From positions 1 through 28,208 of the forward strand of contig JAQGOE010000112.1 of assembly GCA_028293725.1 (NCBI GenBank): DNA of 28,208 nt, given 5' to 3'. A program made the position numbers and the translations under genes. The stretch comes from Gammaproteobacteria bacterium. GTDB taxonomy: Bacteria > Pseudomonadota > Gammaproteobacteria > Steroidobacterales > Steroidobacteraceae. The notes under the pieces are model-generated. The model searched no databases. It saw nothing but the letters and a program-made list of their open reading frames with translations, and had not been told where the DNA came from. Positions 7,263 through 15,279 of this stretch are shown in pieces; position 1 is the stretch's first letter, and every line of letters begins with the position of its first letter.

Positions 7263-8633
7263 CTAACGAGTTGTGCGCAGGAAGAGCTTCTCGACGGCTT
7301 CGAGATGCCTGCGGTCGGAGAGGAACAGGATCACGTGATCGTCCGACTGCACGACGGTGTCGTGATGAGCCATGATGACCTCTTCGCCTCGCACGATGGC
7401 GCCGATGAGAGTGCCTTCTGGAAGCTCGATTGCGCCAACCGTCCTGCCGACGATGCGTGAAGTGCTCGCGTCCCCGTGCACGACGGCCTCGAGCGCTTCC
7501 GCGGCACCACGGCGCAGCGAATGCACCCGCACGACGTCGCCACGGCGCACGTGGGCAAGTAACGAGCCGATGGTGATCGTCTGCGGTGAGATGGCGACAT
7601 CAATGTTGCCATTTTCCATGAGCTCCGTATAAGACGGCTTGTTGATGAGCGCCATGACCTTATGCGCGCCGAGCCGCTTGGCCAGCATGGCCGACAGAAT
7701 GTTCGCTTCTTCCGAGTTCGTCAGGGCGGCGAACACATCGGCGCTGTCGATGTTCTCCTCGATCAGCAGCTCTTCATCCGCGGCGTCGCCGTTCAGGACG
7801 ATGGCGTGCTCGAGAAGCTCCGACACCTTGCGCGCGCGCCGCGTATCACGCTCGATGAGTTTCACCTGGTTGGTTTTCTCGAGCGCCTTGGCGAGCCGGA
7901 AACCGATGTTGCCGCCGCCCGCGATGACGATCCGTCTCACCGGGTCGTCCTGCTTTCGCATCTCATTCATGACGCGGCGGATGTCGTTGCTGGCCGCGAG
8001 GAAAAACACCTCGTCGCCGTCCTCGACTACCGTATCGCCCTCAGGACTGATGCTCCGGCCCTTGCGATAGATCGCAACGACGCGCGAGTCGAGCTTGCGC
8101 AGATGCTGCGGCAGCTCGCGCAGGCAGTGGCCCACCAGATTGCCGCCCTTGAGCGCGCGTACACCGACGAGGCGGACCTTACCGTCCGCGAATTCCAGCA
8201 CCTGCAATGCGCCAGGGTAGCGAATGAGGCGCTCGACATACTCGGTGACGAGTTGTTCGGGACTGATGAAGACGTCCACCGACAGAGCTTCGTCGCTGAA
8301 GAGCTGCGGCCGGCTGGTGTACTCGGCCGAGCGGATGCGCGCGATCTTTGTCGGCGTGCGGAACAGGGTGAACGCGACCTCGCACGCCATCATGTTGACC
8401 TCGTCGCTGTTGGTCAGCGCGACGATGATGTCGGCTTCGGCCGCTCCGGCCGCTTCCAACACAGAGGGGTATGAGGCGTTACCCGCCACCGTGCGGATGT
8501 CGAGCCGATCCTGGAGATCGCGCAGGATTTCTTCGTCGAGGTCGACGACGGTGACTTCGTTGGCTTCTTCGCGCGAGAGATGGTGGGCTGCGGTACGGCC
8601 GACCTGGCCGGCACCGAGAATGACTATTTTCAT
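7263..8633 (-). CDS. trkA: Trk system potassium uptake regulatory subunit TrkA
   Basis: Cytoplasmic gating subunit that binds NAD(H)/nucleotides and controls TrkH. At 456 residues it has the usual duplicated architecture: an N-terminal RCK unit with GAGQVGRTAAHHLSREEANEVTVVDLDEE (Rossmann GxGxxG, acidic residue ending strand 2) plus its RCK-C domain, and a second unit beginning at VIAGGGNIGFRLAKALEKTNQVKLIERD. Each half also has the ALTNSDE/ALTNSEE segment. The gene lies between uvrD (27-base gap) and trkH (6-base gap), so it is in a minus-strand operon. Confidence 0.96.
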   Translation of the reverse strand: MKIVILGAGQVGRTAAHHLSREEANEVTVVDLDEEILRDLQDRLDIRTVAGNASYPSVLEAAGAAEADIIVALTNSDEVNMMACEVAFTLFRTPTKIARIRSAEYTSRPQLFSDEALSVDVFISPEQLVTEYVERLIRYPGALQVLEFADGKVRLVGVRALKGGNLVGHCLRELPQHLRKLDSRVVAIYRKGRSISPEGDTVVEDGDEVFFLAASNDIRRVMNEMRKQDDPVRRIVIAGGGNIGFRLAKALEKTNQVKLIERDTRRARKVSELLEHAIVLNGDAADEELLIEENIDSADVFAALTNSEEANILSAMLAKRLGAHKVMALINKPSYTELMENGNIDVAISPQTITIGSLLAHVRRGDVVRVHSLRRGAAEALEAVVHGDASTSRIVGRTVGAIELPEGTLIGAIVRGEEVIMAHHDTVVQSDDHVILFLSDRRHLEAVEKLFLRTTR

Positions 8634-8660
8634 ACGGGGGTCGCGACGTTTTCAGTCATT

Positions 8661-10817
8661 CTACAAGGGCTCCAGGTTCGCATACTGCACCATCAGCCAC
8701 TTTGTACCCTGGCTCTCGAAGCTGACCTGGACCCGCGCGTGAGCGCCGTTGCCCTCGACATTGAGAATAACACCTTCGCCGAACTTGCCATGGCGAACGC
8801 GCGCGCCGAGCCGGACCCCGGCGACGGCAGGCTCTTCAGGCCGAAAGCGGCCTACGGCGACCGGTCGGCTGACCTGTACGCGCGGGCGGATTTCCTCGAT
8901 GAGCTCTTCAGGCGTTTCCTTGATGAAACGGGAAGGCGCACCATAGCTGTCCACTCCGTGGAGGCGGCGTTGCTCGGCGTAGGTCAGGAAGAGCTGCTTC
9001 ATCGCGCGCGTCATACCGACGTAACACAACCGCCGCTCCTCCTCGAGACCGTCGATGTCGTTGAGCGAGCGCTGATGCGGAAAGAGGCCGTCTTCCATAC
9101 CGCAGAGAAACACCATGGGGAACTCCAGTCCCTTGGCGGTATGCAGGGTCATCATCTGCACGCAGTCTTCCCAGGCGCCGCCCTGACCCTCGCCCGATTC
9201 GAGTACCGCGTGGGCGAGGAACGATTCCAACGGCGGTAGCTCCCCATCGACTCCCTCGGGCGTAAAGCCTCGCGCGGCGCTCACGAGTTCGTCGAGGTTA
9301 TCTACACGGCCTTCACCACGGTCGCCCTTTTCCTTTTTGTAGAATTCGATCAGTCCGCTTCCCTGCAGGACGTGATCCACCTGCTCGTAGAGCGGCAGAT
9401 TGGTCACTTCGTGGGCGAGCCGCTCGATGAGCGACATGAAGCCGTGAAGGGCCTGCGACGCCTTGGGTCCGAGCGCATCGCCTATGCAGGCCGCCGCAGC
9501 CTCCCACATGGTCGATCCAGCGCCCTTCGCGTACTCGCGAATGGCGTCGAGACTCTTCGCCCCGATTCCGCGCGTGGGGAGGTTCACGACCCGCTCGAAC
9601 GAGGCATCGTCGTTACGGTTTGAAATCAAGCGCAGGTACGCCAGCGCATCCTTGATTTCCGCGCGCTCAAAAAACCGCAGGCCGCCGTACACCTTGTAGG
9701 GAATACGTCCCGAGATGAACGCCTCTTCAAACACCCGCGATTGCGCGTTCGAGCGGTACAGAATCGCGATCTCGCGCCGGGTGCCCCCGTGAGCGACCCA
9801 GTCACGGATCCGATGAGTGACGAACTCCGCCTCGTCGCGCTCGTTGAAAGCCGCATAGAGACGGATCGGGTCGCCCTGCGCGCCGCTCGTCCACAGGTTC
9901 TTGCCGAGCCGACCGGAATTGTGGGAGATGAGCCCGTTAGCGGCTGCGAGAATCGACGCGGTGGAGCGGTAATTCTGTTCCAACCGGCACAACACGGCCG
10001 TCGGGTAATCGCGCCGGAATTGGTGCAGGTTCTCGACCTTCGCCCCACGCCAGCGGTAGATCGACTGGTCGTCGTCACCTACCACGAACGGATAGCCTTC
10101 CTTGCCAACCAACAGCTTCAACCATCCGTACTGGATGGAGTTGGTGTCCTGAAACTCGTCCACCAGCACGTGACGGAAACGCTGGCGGTAGTGGGCGAGC
10201 AGTCCGGCGTTGTCGCGCCATAACTCGAACGCACGCAACAACAGCTCCGCGAAATCGACCACGCCCGCCTTGGCGCAGGCGGCCTCGTAGTCGGCATAGA
10301 GCCTGATGAACTGCGCCCGGGTGGGGTCGTCCTTGTCCTTGATGTCCTTCGGGCGCCGGCCCTCGTCCTTGTTGGAGTTGATGAACCCCTGCACCTCGCG
10401 CGGCACCCAGCGCGATTCGTCGAGGTTCTGCGCCTTGATCATCTTCTTGATGAGCCGCTGCTGATCCTCGGAATCCAGAATCTGGAAGCCCTGGACCAGG
10501 CCCGCCTCACGCCAATGCAGGCGCAGGAGCCGGTGGGCGATGCCGTGGAAAGTCCCGATCCACAGTCCACCGCTGGGCATGCTGAGCAGCTGCTCGACGC
10601 GGCCACGCATCTCGGCCGCGGCTTTGTTCGTGAACGTCACAGCGAGAATGCTGTGCGGGGAGGCGTTTTCGGCCTGGATGACCCAGATGATCCGGTGCGT
10701 CAGTACCCGGGTCTTGCCGCTCCCGGCGCCCGCCAGCACCAGGACGGGCCCGAGGGGTGCCGTGACGGCTGCGCGCTGGGCGTCGTTCAGAGGGTTGAGG
10801 ATGGGGCTCAAATCCAT
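8661..10817 (-). CDS. uvrD: DNA helicase II UvrD
   Basis: Superfamily-1A 3'-5' DNA helicase for nucleotide-excision and mismatch repair. The start chosen is the ATG at 10817, giving MDLSPILNPLNDAQRAAV, which aligns with E. coli UvrD; an in-frame ATG four codons upstream is the alternative. Neither has a clear ribosome-binding site. Helicase motifs appear in order: Q motif (LNDAQRAAV), Walker A GAGSGKT, TFTNKAAAEM (Ia), VDEFQDTN (II), VGDDDQSIYRWRGA (III), QNYRST (IV), TLHTAKGLEF (V) and VGMTRA (VI). The C-terminal Tudor-like tail (GARVRHGKFGEGVILNVEG...) is present. At 718 residues it is full length. It sits between the permease gene and trkA on the same strand. Confidence 0.97.
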   Translation of the reverse strand: MDLSPILNPLNDAQRAAVTAPLGPVLVLAGAGSGKTRVLTHRIIWVIQAENASPHSILAVTFTNKAAAEMRGRVEQLLSMPSGGLWIGTFHGIAHRLLRLHWREAGLVQGFQILDSEDQQRLIKKMIKAQNLDESRWVPREVQGFINSNKDEGRRPKDIKDKDDPTRAQFIRLYADYEAACAKAGVVDFAELLLRAFELWRDNAGLLAHYRQRFRHVLVDEFQDTNSIQYGWLKLLVGKEGYPFVVGDDDQSIYRWRGAKVENLHQFRRDYPTAVLCRLEQNYRSTASILAAANGLISHNSGRLGKNLWTSGAQGDPIRLYAAFNERDEAEFVTHRIRDWVAHGGTRREIAILYRSNAQSRVFEEAFISGRIPYKVYGGLRFFERAEIKDALAYLRLISNRNDDASFERVVNLPTRGIGAKSLDAIREYAKGAGSTMWEAAAACIGDALGPKASQALHGFMSLIERLAHEVTNLPLYEQVDHVLQGSGLIEFYKKEKGDRGEGRVDNLDELVSAARGFTPEGVDGELPPLESFLAHAVLESGEGQGGAWEDCVQMMTLHTAKGLEFPMVFLCGMEDGLFPHQRSLNDIDGLEEERRLCYVGMTRAMKQLFLTYAEQRRLHGVDSYGAPSRFIKETPEELIEEIRPRVQVSRPVAVGRFRPEEPAVAGVRLGARVRHGKFGEGVILNVEGNGAHARVQVSFESQGTKWLMVQYANLEPL

Positions 10818-10862
10818 GGGGGGGCGCATTCTACGGGAAACCTGAGGGCCTTGACGCCTCTC

Positions 10863-11915
10863 CTACACCTTCGGCAGGTTTTCCTCCGCAAACCGCAGAA
10901 GCGCGACTGCGAAGCTCAGCAGTACGGGTCCGATCACCAGTCCCAGGACCCCGAACGCGGCCGCCCCGCCGATCGCCCCGACGAAGATGGCGAGAGTCGA
11001 GACTTCCGCACGGTGGGCGGTCAGGAGGGGGCGGAGGACGTTCTCCACGACCCACATGGCAGCCGTCCAGATGGCCATGAAGGTCGCGGCGCCCCAGCGA
11101 CCCGCGAACATCAGGTAGATCACCGCGGGTACGAGCACCGCTGCCGCGCCCGCCGGCAAGAATGCAGCAATGGTGGCGAGCACGCCAAAAACAATGGGCG
11201 ATGGCAGGCCCACGATCGCGAATCCGACACCGACGAAAATCCCTTGAATCAACGCAGTTGCCGTCGAGCCAAACACCACGGCGCGCGTCACGTCGGCGAG
11301 GTATTTCAGCAGCTCAGCGCGGCGCACCGGCTCCATGGGAATGAGGCGTGTCAGGGAGGCCAGCATGGAGCGTCCGTCCTGCAGGAAGAAAAACAGCAGG
11401 AATAACATCATGACAAAGCTGACGACTGTCCCGAAGACACCCAGGGCAACACTACCGCTCAGCGTGGCGGCGGTTTTCAACACGCTCTGCGCGCCCTCGG
11501 TGATCCAACCCTGCACCTGGTCGGCGCTGACGGGGGCGTTTTCGCGCGCCCAATGCACGACATTGCCGATGATGGAATAGCCCTCGAGCTTCTGCAGGAG
11601 CTCGGAATAGGACAGCAGACTGCGGCCGCGCATGTAATTCAGCAGGTTGACGACCTGCGTGGCAAACGCGATGGATAGGAGGGCCACCGGCGCCATGACA
11701 AAGAACGGGGTCAAGCCGGTCAGAAGTCCCGCCGAGAGCGCTTTGCGGCCCTTGAATCGGCGGGTCAGCCGCTCATGCAGGGGCAACAGGAGAAAGGCCA
11801 GTACGGCGGCCCAGCCCAGCGCGCCACCGAGAGGGTCCAGGACCCGCATCAGCAGGTAGGCCATGATCGCAACCGTCGCGATCACAAAGGTGCGGCGATA
11901 GAAGGACGAAAACAT
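10863..11915 (-). CDS. AI-2E/PerM-family (UPF0118) permease
   Basis: Polytopic inner-membrane protein of the AI-2E transporter/PerM family, about 350 residues. It has N-terminal paired hydrophobic segments, a soluble middle portion (SYSELLQKLEGYSIIGNVVHWARENAPVSADQVQGWITEGAQS) and a C-terminal block of four to five spans ending in GLVIGPVLLSFAVALLRF, the usual family end. Reported substrates range from autoinducer-2 to ions, so none is assigned. I prefer the ATG at 11915; a GTG at 11927 adds four residues. The uvrD start lies about 45 bases downstream and the peroxidase stop 78 bases upstream, so membership of either transcript is possible. Confidence 0.88.
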   Translation of the reverse strand: MFSSFYRRTFVIATVAIMAYLLMRVLDPLGGALGWAAVLAFLLLPLHERLTRRFKGRKALSAGLLTGLTPFFVMAPVALLSIAFATQVVNLLNYMRGRSLLSYSELLQKLEGYSIIGNVVHWARENAPVSADQVQGWITEGAQSVLKTAATLSGSVALGVFGTVVSFVMMLFLLFFFLQDGRSMLASLTRLIPMEPVRRAELLKYLADVTRAVVFGSTATALIQGIFVGVGFAIVGLPSPIVFGVLATIAAFLPAGAAAVLVPAVIYLMFAGRWGAATFMAIWTAAMWVVENVLRPLLTAHRAEVSTLAIFVGAIGGAAAFGVLGLVIGPVLLSFAVALLRFAEENLPKV

Positions 11916-11969
11916 ATGGACCTGCACGCGCTCGGACGAGGTGCGCAGGTTACCTCAGATGCCGCTTCA

Positions 11970-11990
11970 CCACGGGGCCCAACCCCGCGG
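11970..11990 (-). terminator. Weak GC hairpin after the di-haem peroxidase gene
   Basis: CGGGG (11973-11977) and CCCCG (11983-11987) pair around CCCAA, and the stem can extend by two CC/GG pairs across one mismatch. It follows the peroxidase stop on the minus strand. No T-run follows, so it is a weak candidate terminator or processing site. Confidence 0.25.
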
Positions 11991-11993
11991 GCG

Positions 11994-13148
11994 TCATTCG
12001 GCCGCCGCTGCTGCAGCGAACCGACCCACAAAATCCTCATCCGTGAGACTCGTGAGGAAGGCGATGAGATCGGCCCGTTGTTGCATATCGAGCGCCGCGC
12101 GAGGCAAGCGTGCGTCGTAGCGGATCGCCCTGTCTCCGAGGCTGGAATAGTGATCCAGCACGGCTTCGAGTGTGGGAAAGCGTCCGTCGTGCATGTAGGG
12201 CGCGGTGAGCGCTATGTTGCGCAACGTCGGTACCCGCATGGGCTGCGCGCTGGTACCGTTGTTCGCGAAAGCAGGCTGCCCAGTGTCCCCTTGGCTGTCG
12301 CGCCAGGTGCCCGTGAAGTTGAAGCCCGAGTGACAGCCCGAGCACCCCACGGTGCGCGAGAAAAATAAGGCCATGCCTCGTTTCGCCGGCTCGGCCAGGG
12401 CCGTGTGATAGCCCTGGAAAACATAGCGATCGAACGCGGAGTTGCCGGAAATCAGGGTGCGCTCGAATGCTGCAATCGCTTTGACGACATGGTCGAACGT
12501 CGCCGGCGTGCTGTCGTCGGGAAAGGCGGCGGCGAAGGCCTCTGCGTAGGTCGGATCGGCGGCCAGCCGTGCAGCCACGGCCTCCTCGCGGCCGGCCAGG
12601 CCCAATTCCACGGGATGCGTGTTGAGCAGCGGTTGCCGCATCTGCGTTTCCAACGAGCGCAGATTTGGATCAATCCATCCGAAGCTGACGTTGTAAGCCA
12701 CGTTGACGAGCGCCATCGCATTGCGCGGGAGTACATCGCCAAGAGCCCCCACGGCGAACGGTTTACCATCACTGAAAGACAGGGCTGGATCGTGGCAACC
12801 CGCGCAACTCTGGCCCCCTGTGACCGAGAGTCGTGACTCGAAGAAAAGGCGGCGGCCGAGCGCCACTTTCGCCGCGCTCATGGGATTGTCGGCCGGGACC
12901 GCCGGTGTTGGAAAGCCGCGGGGCAGCTTCCAGACGTAAGTCCCGGATGCTCCGGACTGCGCCCGGAGCGTGACCGAAACGCAGTGAAGGAAATCCCGCG
13001 AAGCCCCGACGGGGCGACGTGGGGCAGCGGAGGAAATCCCACGAAGCGCCGCAGACGCGACGTGGGGCGCCGGGAGCGTCACTGCCCATGCTGTGCAAAC
13101 TACCGCTGCGCAAAGTGCCAGTAAGACGATCCCGCGCCGCGGTCTCAC
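11994..13148 (-). CDS. Di-haem cytochrome c peroxidase (CcpA/MauG family)
   Basis: Exported c-type cytochrome with two haem-attachment motifs, CAGCH (residues 115-119) and CSGCH (269-273), in the spacing of bacterial cytochrome c peroxidases and MauG proteins. Other family landmarks are LGRRLFFESRLSVTGGQSCAGCH, FSDGKPFAVG, PVELGL and RVPTLRNIALTAPYMHDGRFPTLEAVLDHY. The GTG at 13148 overlaps the upstream stop as GTGA and is the preferred start; the open frame extends to 13286, but that would overlap the TPR gene heavily. 384 residues. The N-terminus VRPRRGIVLLALCAAVVCTAWAV is a signal peptide or anchor. It is followed by an unusual linker (about residues 27-54) encoded by a tandem DNA repeat. 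The role is likely periplasmic peroxide reduction or protein oxidation; the partner is unknown. Confidence 0.92.
   Translation of the reverse strand: MRPRRGIVLLALCAAVVCTAWAVTLPAPHVASAALRGISSAAPRRPVGASRDFLHCVSVTLRAQSGASGTYVWKLPRGFPTPAVPADNPMSAAKVALGRRLFFESRLSVTGGQSCAGCHDPALSFSDGKPFAVGALGDVLPRNAMALVNVAYNVSFGWIDPNLRSLETQMRQPLLNTHPVELGLAGREEAVAARLAADPTYAEAFAAAFPDDSTPATFDHVVKAIAAFERTLISGNSAFDRYVFQGYHTALAEPAKRGMALFFSRTVGCSGCHSGFNFTGTWRDSQGDTGQPAFANNGTSAQPMRVPTLRNIALTAPYMHDGRFPTLEAVLDHYSSLGDRAIRYDARLPRAALDMQQRADLIAFLTSLTDEDFVGRFAAAAAAE
12989..13068. repeat. Imperfect direct repeat (two ~37-bp copies) inside the peroxidase leader
   Basis: Copy 1 (12989-13025) and copy 2 (13032-13068) share GGAAATCCC, CGAAGC and the end CGACGTGGGGC, with differences between. 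The period is 43 bases, not a multiple of three, so the two copies are read in different frames on the minus strand. Copy 1 contains the palindrome GCCCCGACGGGGC. The repeat encodes the low-complexity linker just after the signal peptide and has no counterpart in the family that I know of. Confidence 0.7.
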
Positions 13149-13819
13149 CGCCAGCTCGAGGCGGCCCCTTCGCGCGTCAAGGCCGCCGTCTGGCCGGCAA
13201 TCTGCGCCCGCTCCTGAACCCACTTGTCCAGGGCATCCGCCGCCGTGGCATCGTTTCCGGAAGCCGTGCGCTGACCGTCGATCCAACCCTTCATGGCGCT
13301 CAGCAGCTTGTCCGCAAGACCGCGGTTGCCGGCAAACAGATCGAGATAGGCCTGTTGCGCATCGGAAATCCGATTCAACGCGAGGAAGGCCTCGCCGCGA
13401 TACTCCAGCGCCTCCGGATAGCCGGGATGCAGGCTGAGGGCGCGCTCGTAAGCCGTCAGGGCGATGTCGTAGTTACCGAGCTTGCGGCTGGTGTAGCCCA
13501 CATAGTTCCAGGCTTCGTACATGTTGGGATCGAGCTTCACGGCCTGCAGGAACTTCGTCTGCGAGGAGGCGTAGTGGTCGTGTGCCTTGCGGAGCGCCTT
13601 GTCCTTCTTGCCCGCATCGGTGAGTTGGTTCGCGTCGGCCTGGAAGCCGTCCGCTTTACGAACGTCGCGGATGCCGTCGTTGTAGACGCTCTTGGCTTGT
13701 TCCTGTGGCGACTGGTCGCGAGGAGCGGGCATCGACGGCATCGGAGAGCCACCGGCCGCCCGGGCGACGGGCACCGCGGCCACGAGTACACAAGCCGCTA
13801 AAGCCAGATGGGTTCGCAT
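13145..13819 (-). CDS. Exported tetratricopeptide-repeat protein
   Basis: 224 residues with a signal peptide (MRTHLALAACVLVAAVPVARAA, probable cleavage after ARA), then a Pro/Met-rich stretch and a charged helical region. At least two clear TPR units follow: FLQAVKLDPNMYEAWNYVGYTSRKLGNYDIALTAYERALSLHPGYPEALEYRGEAFLALNRISDAQQAY. The C-terminus is Ala-rich and helical. It should be a periplasmic or membrane-associated scaffold. The ATG at 13819 follows AAGGAAGG. Its stop overlaps the peroxidase start (GTGA), so the two proteins are probably translationally coupled and may work together, for example in assembling or tethering the peroxidase. No specific function is recognised. Confidence 0.85.
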   Translation of the reverse strand: MRTHLALAACVLVAAVPVARAAGGSPMPSMPAPRDQSPQEQAKSVYNDGIRDVRKADGFQADANQLTDAGKKDKALRKAHDHYASSQTKFLQAVKLDPNMYEAWNYVGYTSRKLGNYDIALTAYERALSLHPGYPEALEYRGEAFLALNRISDAQQAYLDLFAGNRGLADKLLSAMKGWIDGQRTASGNDATAADALDKWVQERAQIAGQTAALTREGAASSWR

Positions 13820-13915
13820 GTTGCCTTCCTTCAGAAACAGTTGAGGAGGCTATGCTGCGGCTCCAGTGATGCGTTCGGCAACTGTCGCCAGCCAGCGTCT
13901 CGTTCCCGGGAACAC

Positions 13916-14707
13916 TTACCAGCGGTTGCGCAACTCGCGCAACTTAACAAACACGGTGCGCGCGTCCGGACGTTCGCCGAGGTCCGGGAATGCATTGCGC
14001 AGGCGCGCGATGACAGTGGGACTTTGCAGCCGGAAGAACGTGTTGACGTCCTTTTCCTGCCCGAGCGTGGTAATGGTGCCGGCGGCGGGATCCTGCCCGC
14101 GCGCTTCCGCCAACAGGGCCGCGGCGTGCGTGTTGTCGGGTTCCCGATCTAGAGTGAACTCGAGATTGCGTGCCAGATACTCATGGCCCGGAAATACGCG
14201 CGTGCTGTCCGGCAGGCGCGCGAGCTGCGTCGCGAACGTGTCGTACAGCGATTCCGGGCTGCCACCGTTATGACAATTTCCGGCGCCCGCGTTGAAGAGC
14301 GTGTCACCACAGAACAAGGCGGGGTGATCCCCGTGGCCCAGCAAGCAGATATGCGCCATCGTGTGTCCCGGAGTGTCGAGACACTCGAGCTCGAGCGTAC
14401 GTCCGACGCGAATAACATCTCCCTTGCCCAGGCCGCGGTCGACGCCTCCGATACGGCTGGCAGCGCCCGCATGGGCCAGTACCTTAGCGCCGGTGGCACC
14501 TACGAGCCCCTCGTTGCCGCCCGTATGGTCGAGGTGCTCGTGAGTGTTGAGGATTTGGGTAATCGTCCAGCCCTTTTGACGCGCTGCGTCGAGGCATAGG
14601 CGCCATTCCAGGGGATCCACGGCCAAGGCTTCGCCGCTCTCGGGGCAGGCGATGAGGTAGTGAAAGTTTCGGTAGGCGTTTGCCGACCAGATCCGCTCAA
14701 TCAACAT
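13916..14707 (-). CDS. gloB: Hydroxyacylglutathione hydrolase (glyoxalase II)
   Basis: Metallo-beta-lactamase-fold hydrolase that releases D-lactate and glutathione from S-lactoylglutathione, the second step of methylglyoxal detoxification in the cytoplasm. The binuclear metal motif THEHLDH is at residues 55-61. Further ligands are the His of CLDTPGHTMAHI, the Asp of FCGDTLFNAG and the His of FPGHEYL. At 263 residues it has family length, and the C-terminal substrate-binding helices (KDVNTFFRLQSPTVIARLRNAFP) are present. The usual GCGR after the Asp motif reads GAGN followed by CHNGG, a modest deviation. The ATG at 14707 has AAGAGGCG upstream. It is divergent from the 146-residue protein gene. 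Confidence 0.93.
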   Translation of the reverse strand: MLIERIWSANAYRNFHYLIACPESGEALAVDPLEWRLCLDAARQKGWTITQILNTHEHLDHTGGNEGLVGATGAKVLAHAGAASRIGGVDRGLGKGDVIRVGRTLELECLDTPGHTMAHICLLGHGDHPALFCGDTLFNAGAGNCHNGGSPESLYDTFATQLARLPDSTRVFPGHEYLARNLEFTLDREPDNTHAAALLAEARGQDPAAGTITTLGQEKDVNTFFRLQSPTVIARLRNAFPDLGERPDARTVFVKLRELRNRW

Positions 14708-14789
14708 AATCGCCTCTTCCCGCTGATGGATAGCCCTGCCGCAACGTACCCTGAACGCCTACAACGCGCCATAATGTCCGCAGCCTGTC

Positions 14790-14804
14790 TCCCAGGTCCT
14801 GGGA
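14790..14804. promoter_or_regulatory. Palindrome TCCCAGG-T-CCTGGGA before the 146-residue protein start
   Basis: Seven-base arms with a single central base, ending 7 bases before the ATG at 14812 in the 104-base divergent region. A CATAAT at 14770-14775 is a possible plus-strand -10 element, which would put the palindrome around or just after the transcription start, a place where a repressor could act. It also overlaps the ribosome-binding region. No regulator is recognised; this is positional inference. Confidence 0.35.
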
Positions 14805-14811
14805 TGGTCCT

Positions 14812-15252
14812 ATGACGCATACCTTTCTATTCGAGCCGGGAATATGGACTGCGTTGGGCACGTTCTGGCGCGGCGATGGTGAGCCCATGGAAGCACAGGG
14901 GCGCACTGAGATTGCGCACCGTGCCGACTGCTGGCTGCTGTCGGGAACGCTGAAGGTGCTTGGCTCTCCCCCGGTGGAGTTCGTCAACGCCTACCGCATC
15001 GAGCCACCGAGCCGCCATCCGGGCGTCATGAAGTGGGCGTCCGAAAACGCCACGCTCGGCAAGTTGCAAGGCACCTTTTCGGTGATCGGCAGCAGTATCT
15101 TCTGCGTGTACCAGTGTCACAACTCGGGGTATCACGGTGCGGAGCATTTCGAGCAGCTCGATTCCAACACCTATCGGAGCGCGGGAATTCTGCTTCTCCA
15201 GGAGCGCGCCCTGTCATCCTGGCAGGTGACGCTGCGGCGGCCGGCGGCATAG
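14812..15252 (+). CDS. Conserved-looking hypothetical protein (146 aa)
   Basis: I do not recognise this protein. It is 146 residues with no signal peptide or membrane span. It opens with MTHTFLFEPGIWTALGTFWRGDGEPMEAQGRTEI and alternates hydrophobic and polar residues in strand-like blocks (DCWLLSGTLKVLG, FVNAYRIEP, GKLQGTFSVIGSSIFCVYQC, SWQVTLRRP). That pattern fits a small beta-barrel of lipocalin or fatty-acid-binding type, but this is only a guess. Two cysteines sit in FCVYQCHNSGYHGAEHFEQL. The pirin gene starts 27 bases downstream with its own ribosome-binding site, so the two are probably co-transcribed. Codon use looks like the neighbours and there are no signs of recent transfer. Confidence 0.8.
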   Translation: MTHTFLFEPGIWTALGTFWRGDGEPMEAQGRTEIAHRADCWLLSGTLKVLGSPPVEFVNAYRIEPPSRHPGVMKWASENATLGKLQGTFSVIGSSIFCVYQCHNSGYHGAEHFEQLDSNTYRSAGILLLQERALSSWQVTLRRPAA

Positions 15253-15279
15253 GGAATTTTAAACAAGGAGCTCGTTTGC

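Noticed and set aside
7662..8474. 270-codon plus-strand frame antisense to trkA
   Set aside because: It lies wholly inside trkA on the other strand and shows no recognisable domain.
10515..11405. 296-codon plus-strand frame across uvrD and the permease gene
   Set aside because: It is antisense to two well-supported genes, has low-complexity charged composition and has no ribosome-binding site or motif.
13149..13286. 46-codon N-terminal extension of the di-haem peroxidase
   Set aside because: It would overlap the TPR gene by about 140 bases. The GTG at 13148 gives a GTGA junction and a proper signal peptide.
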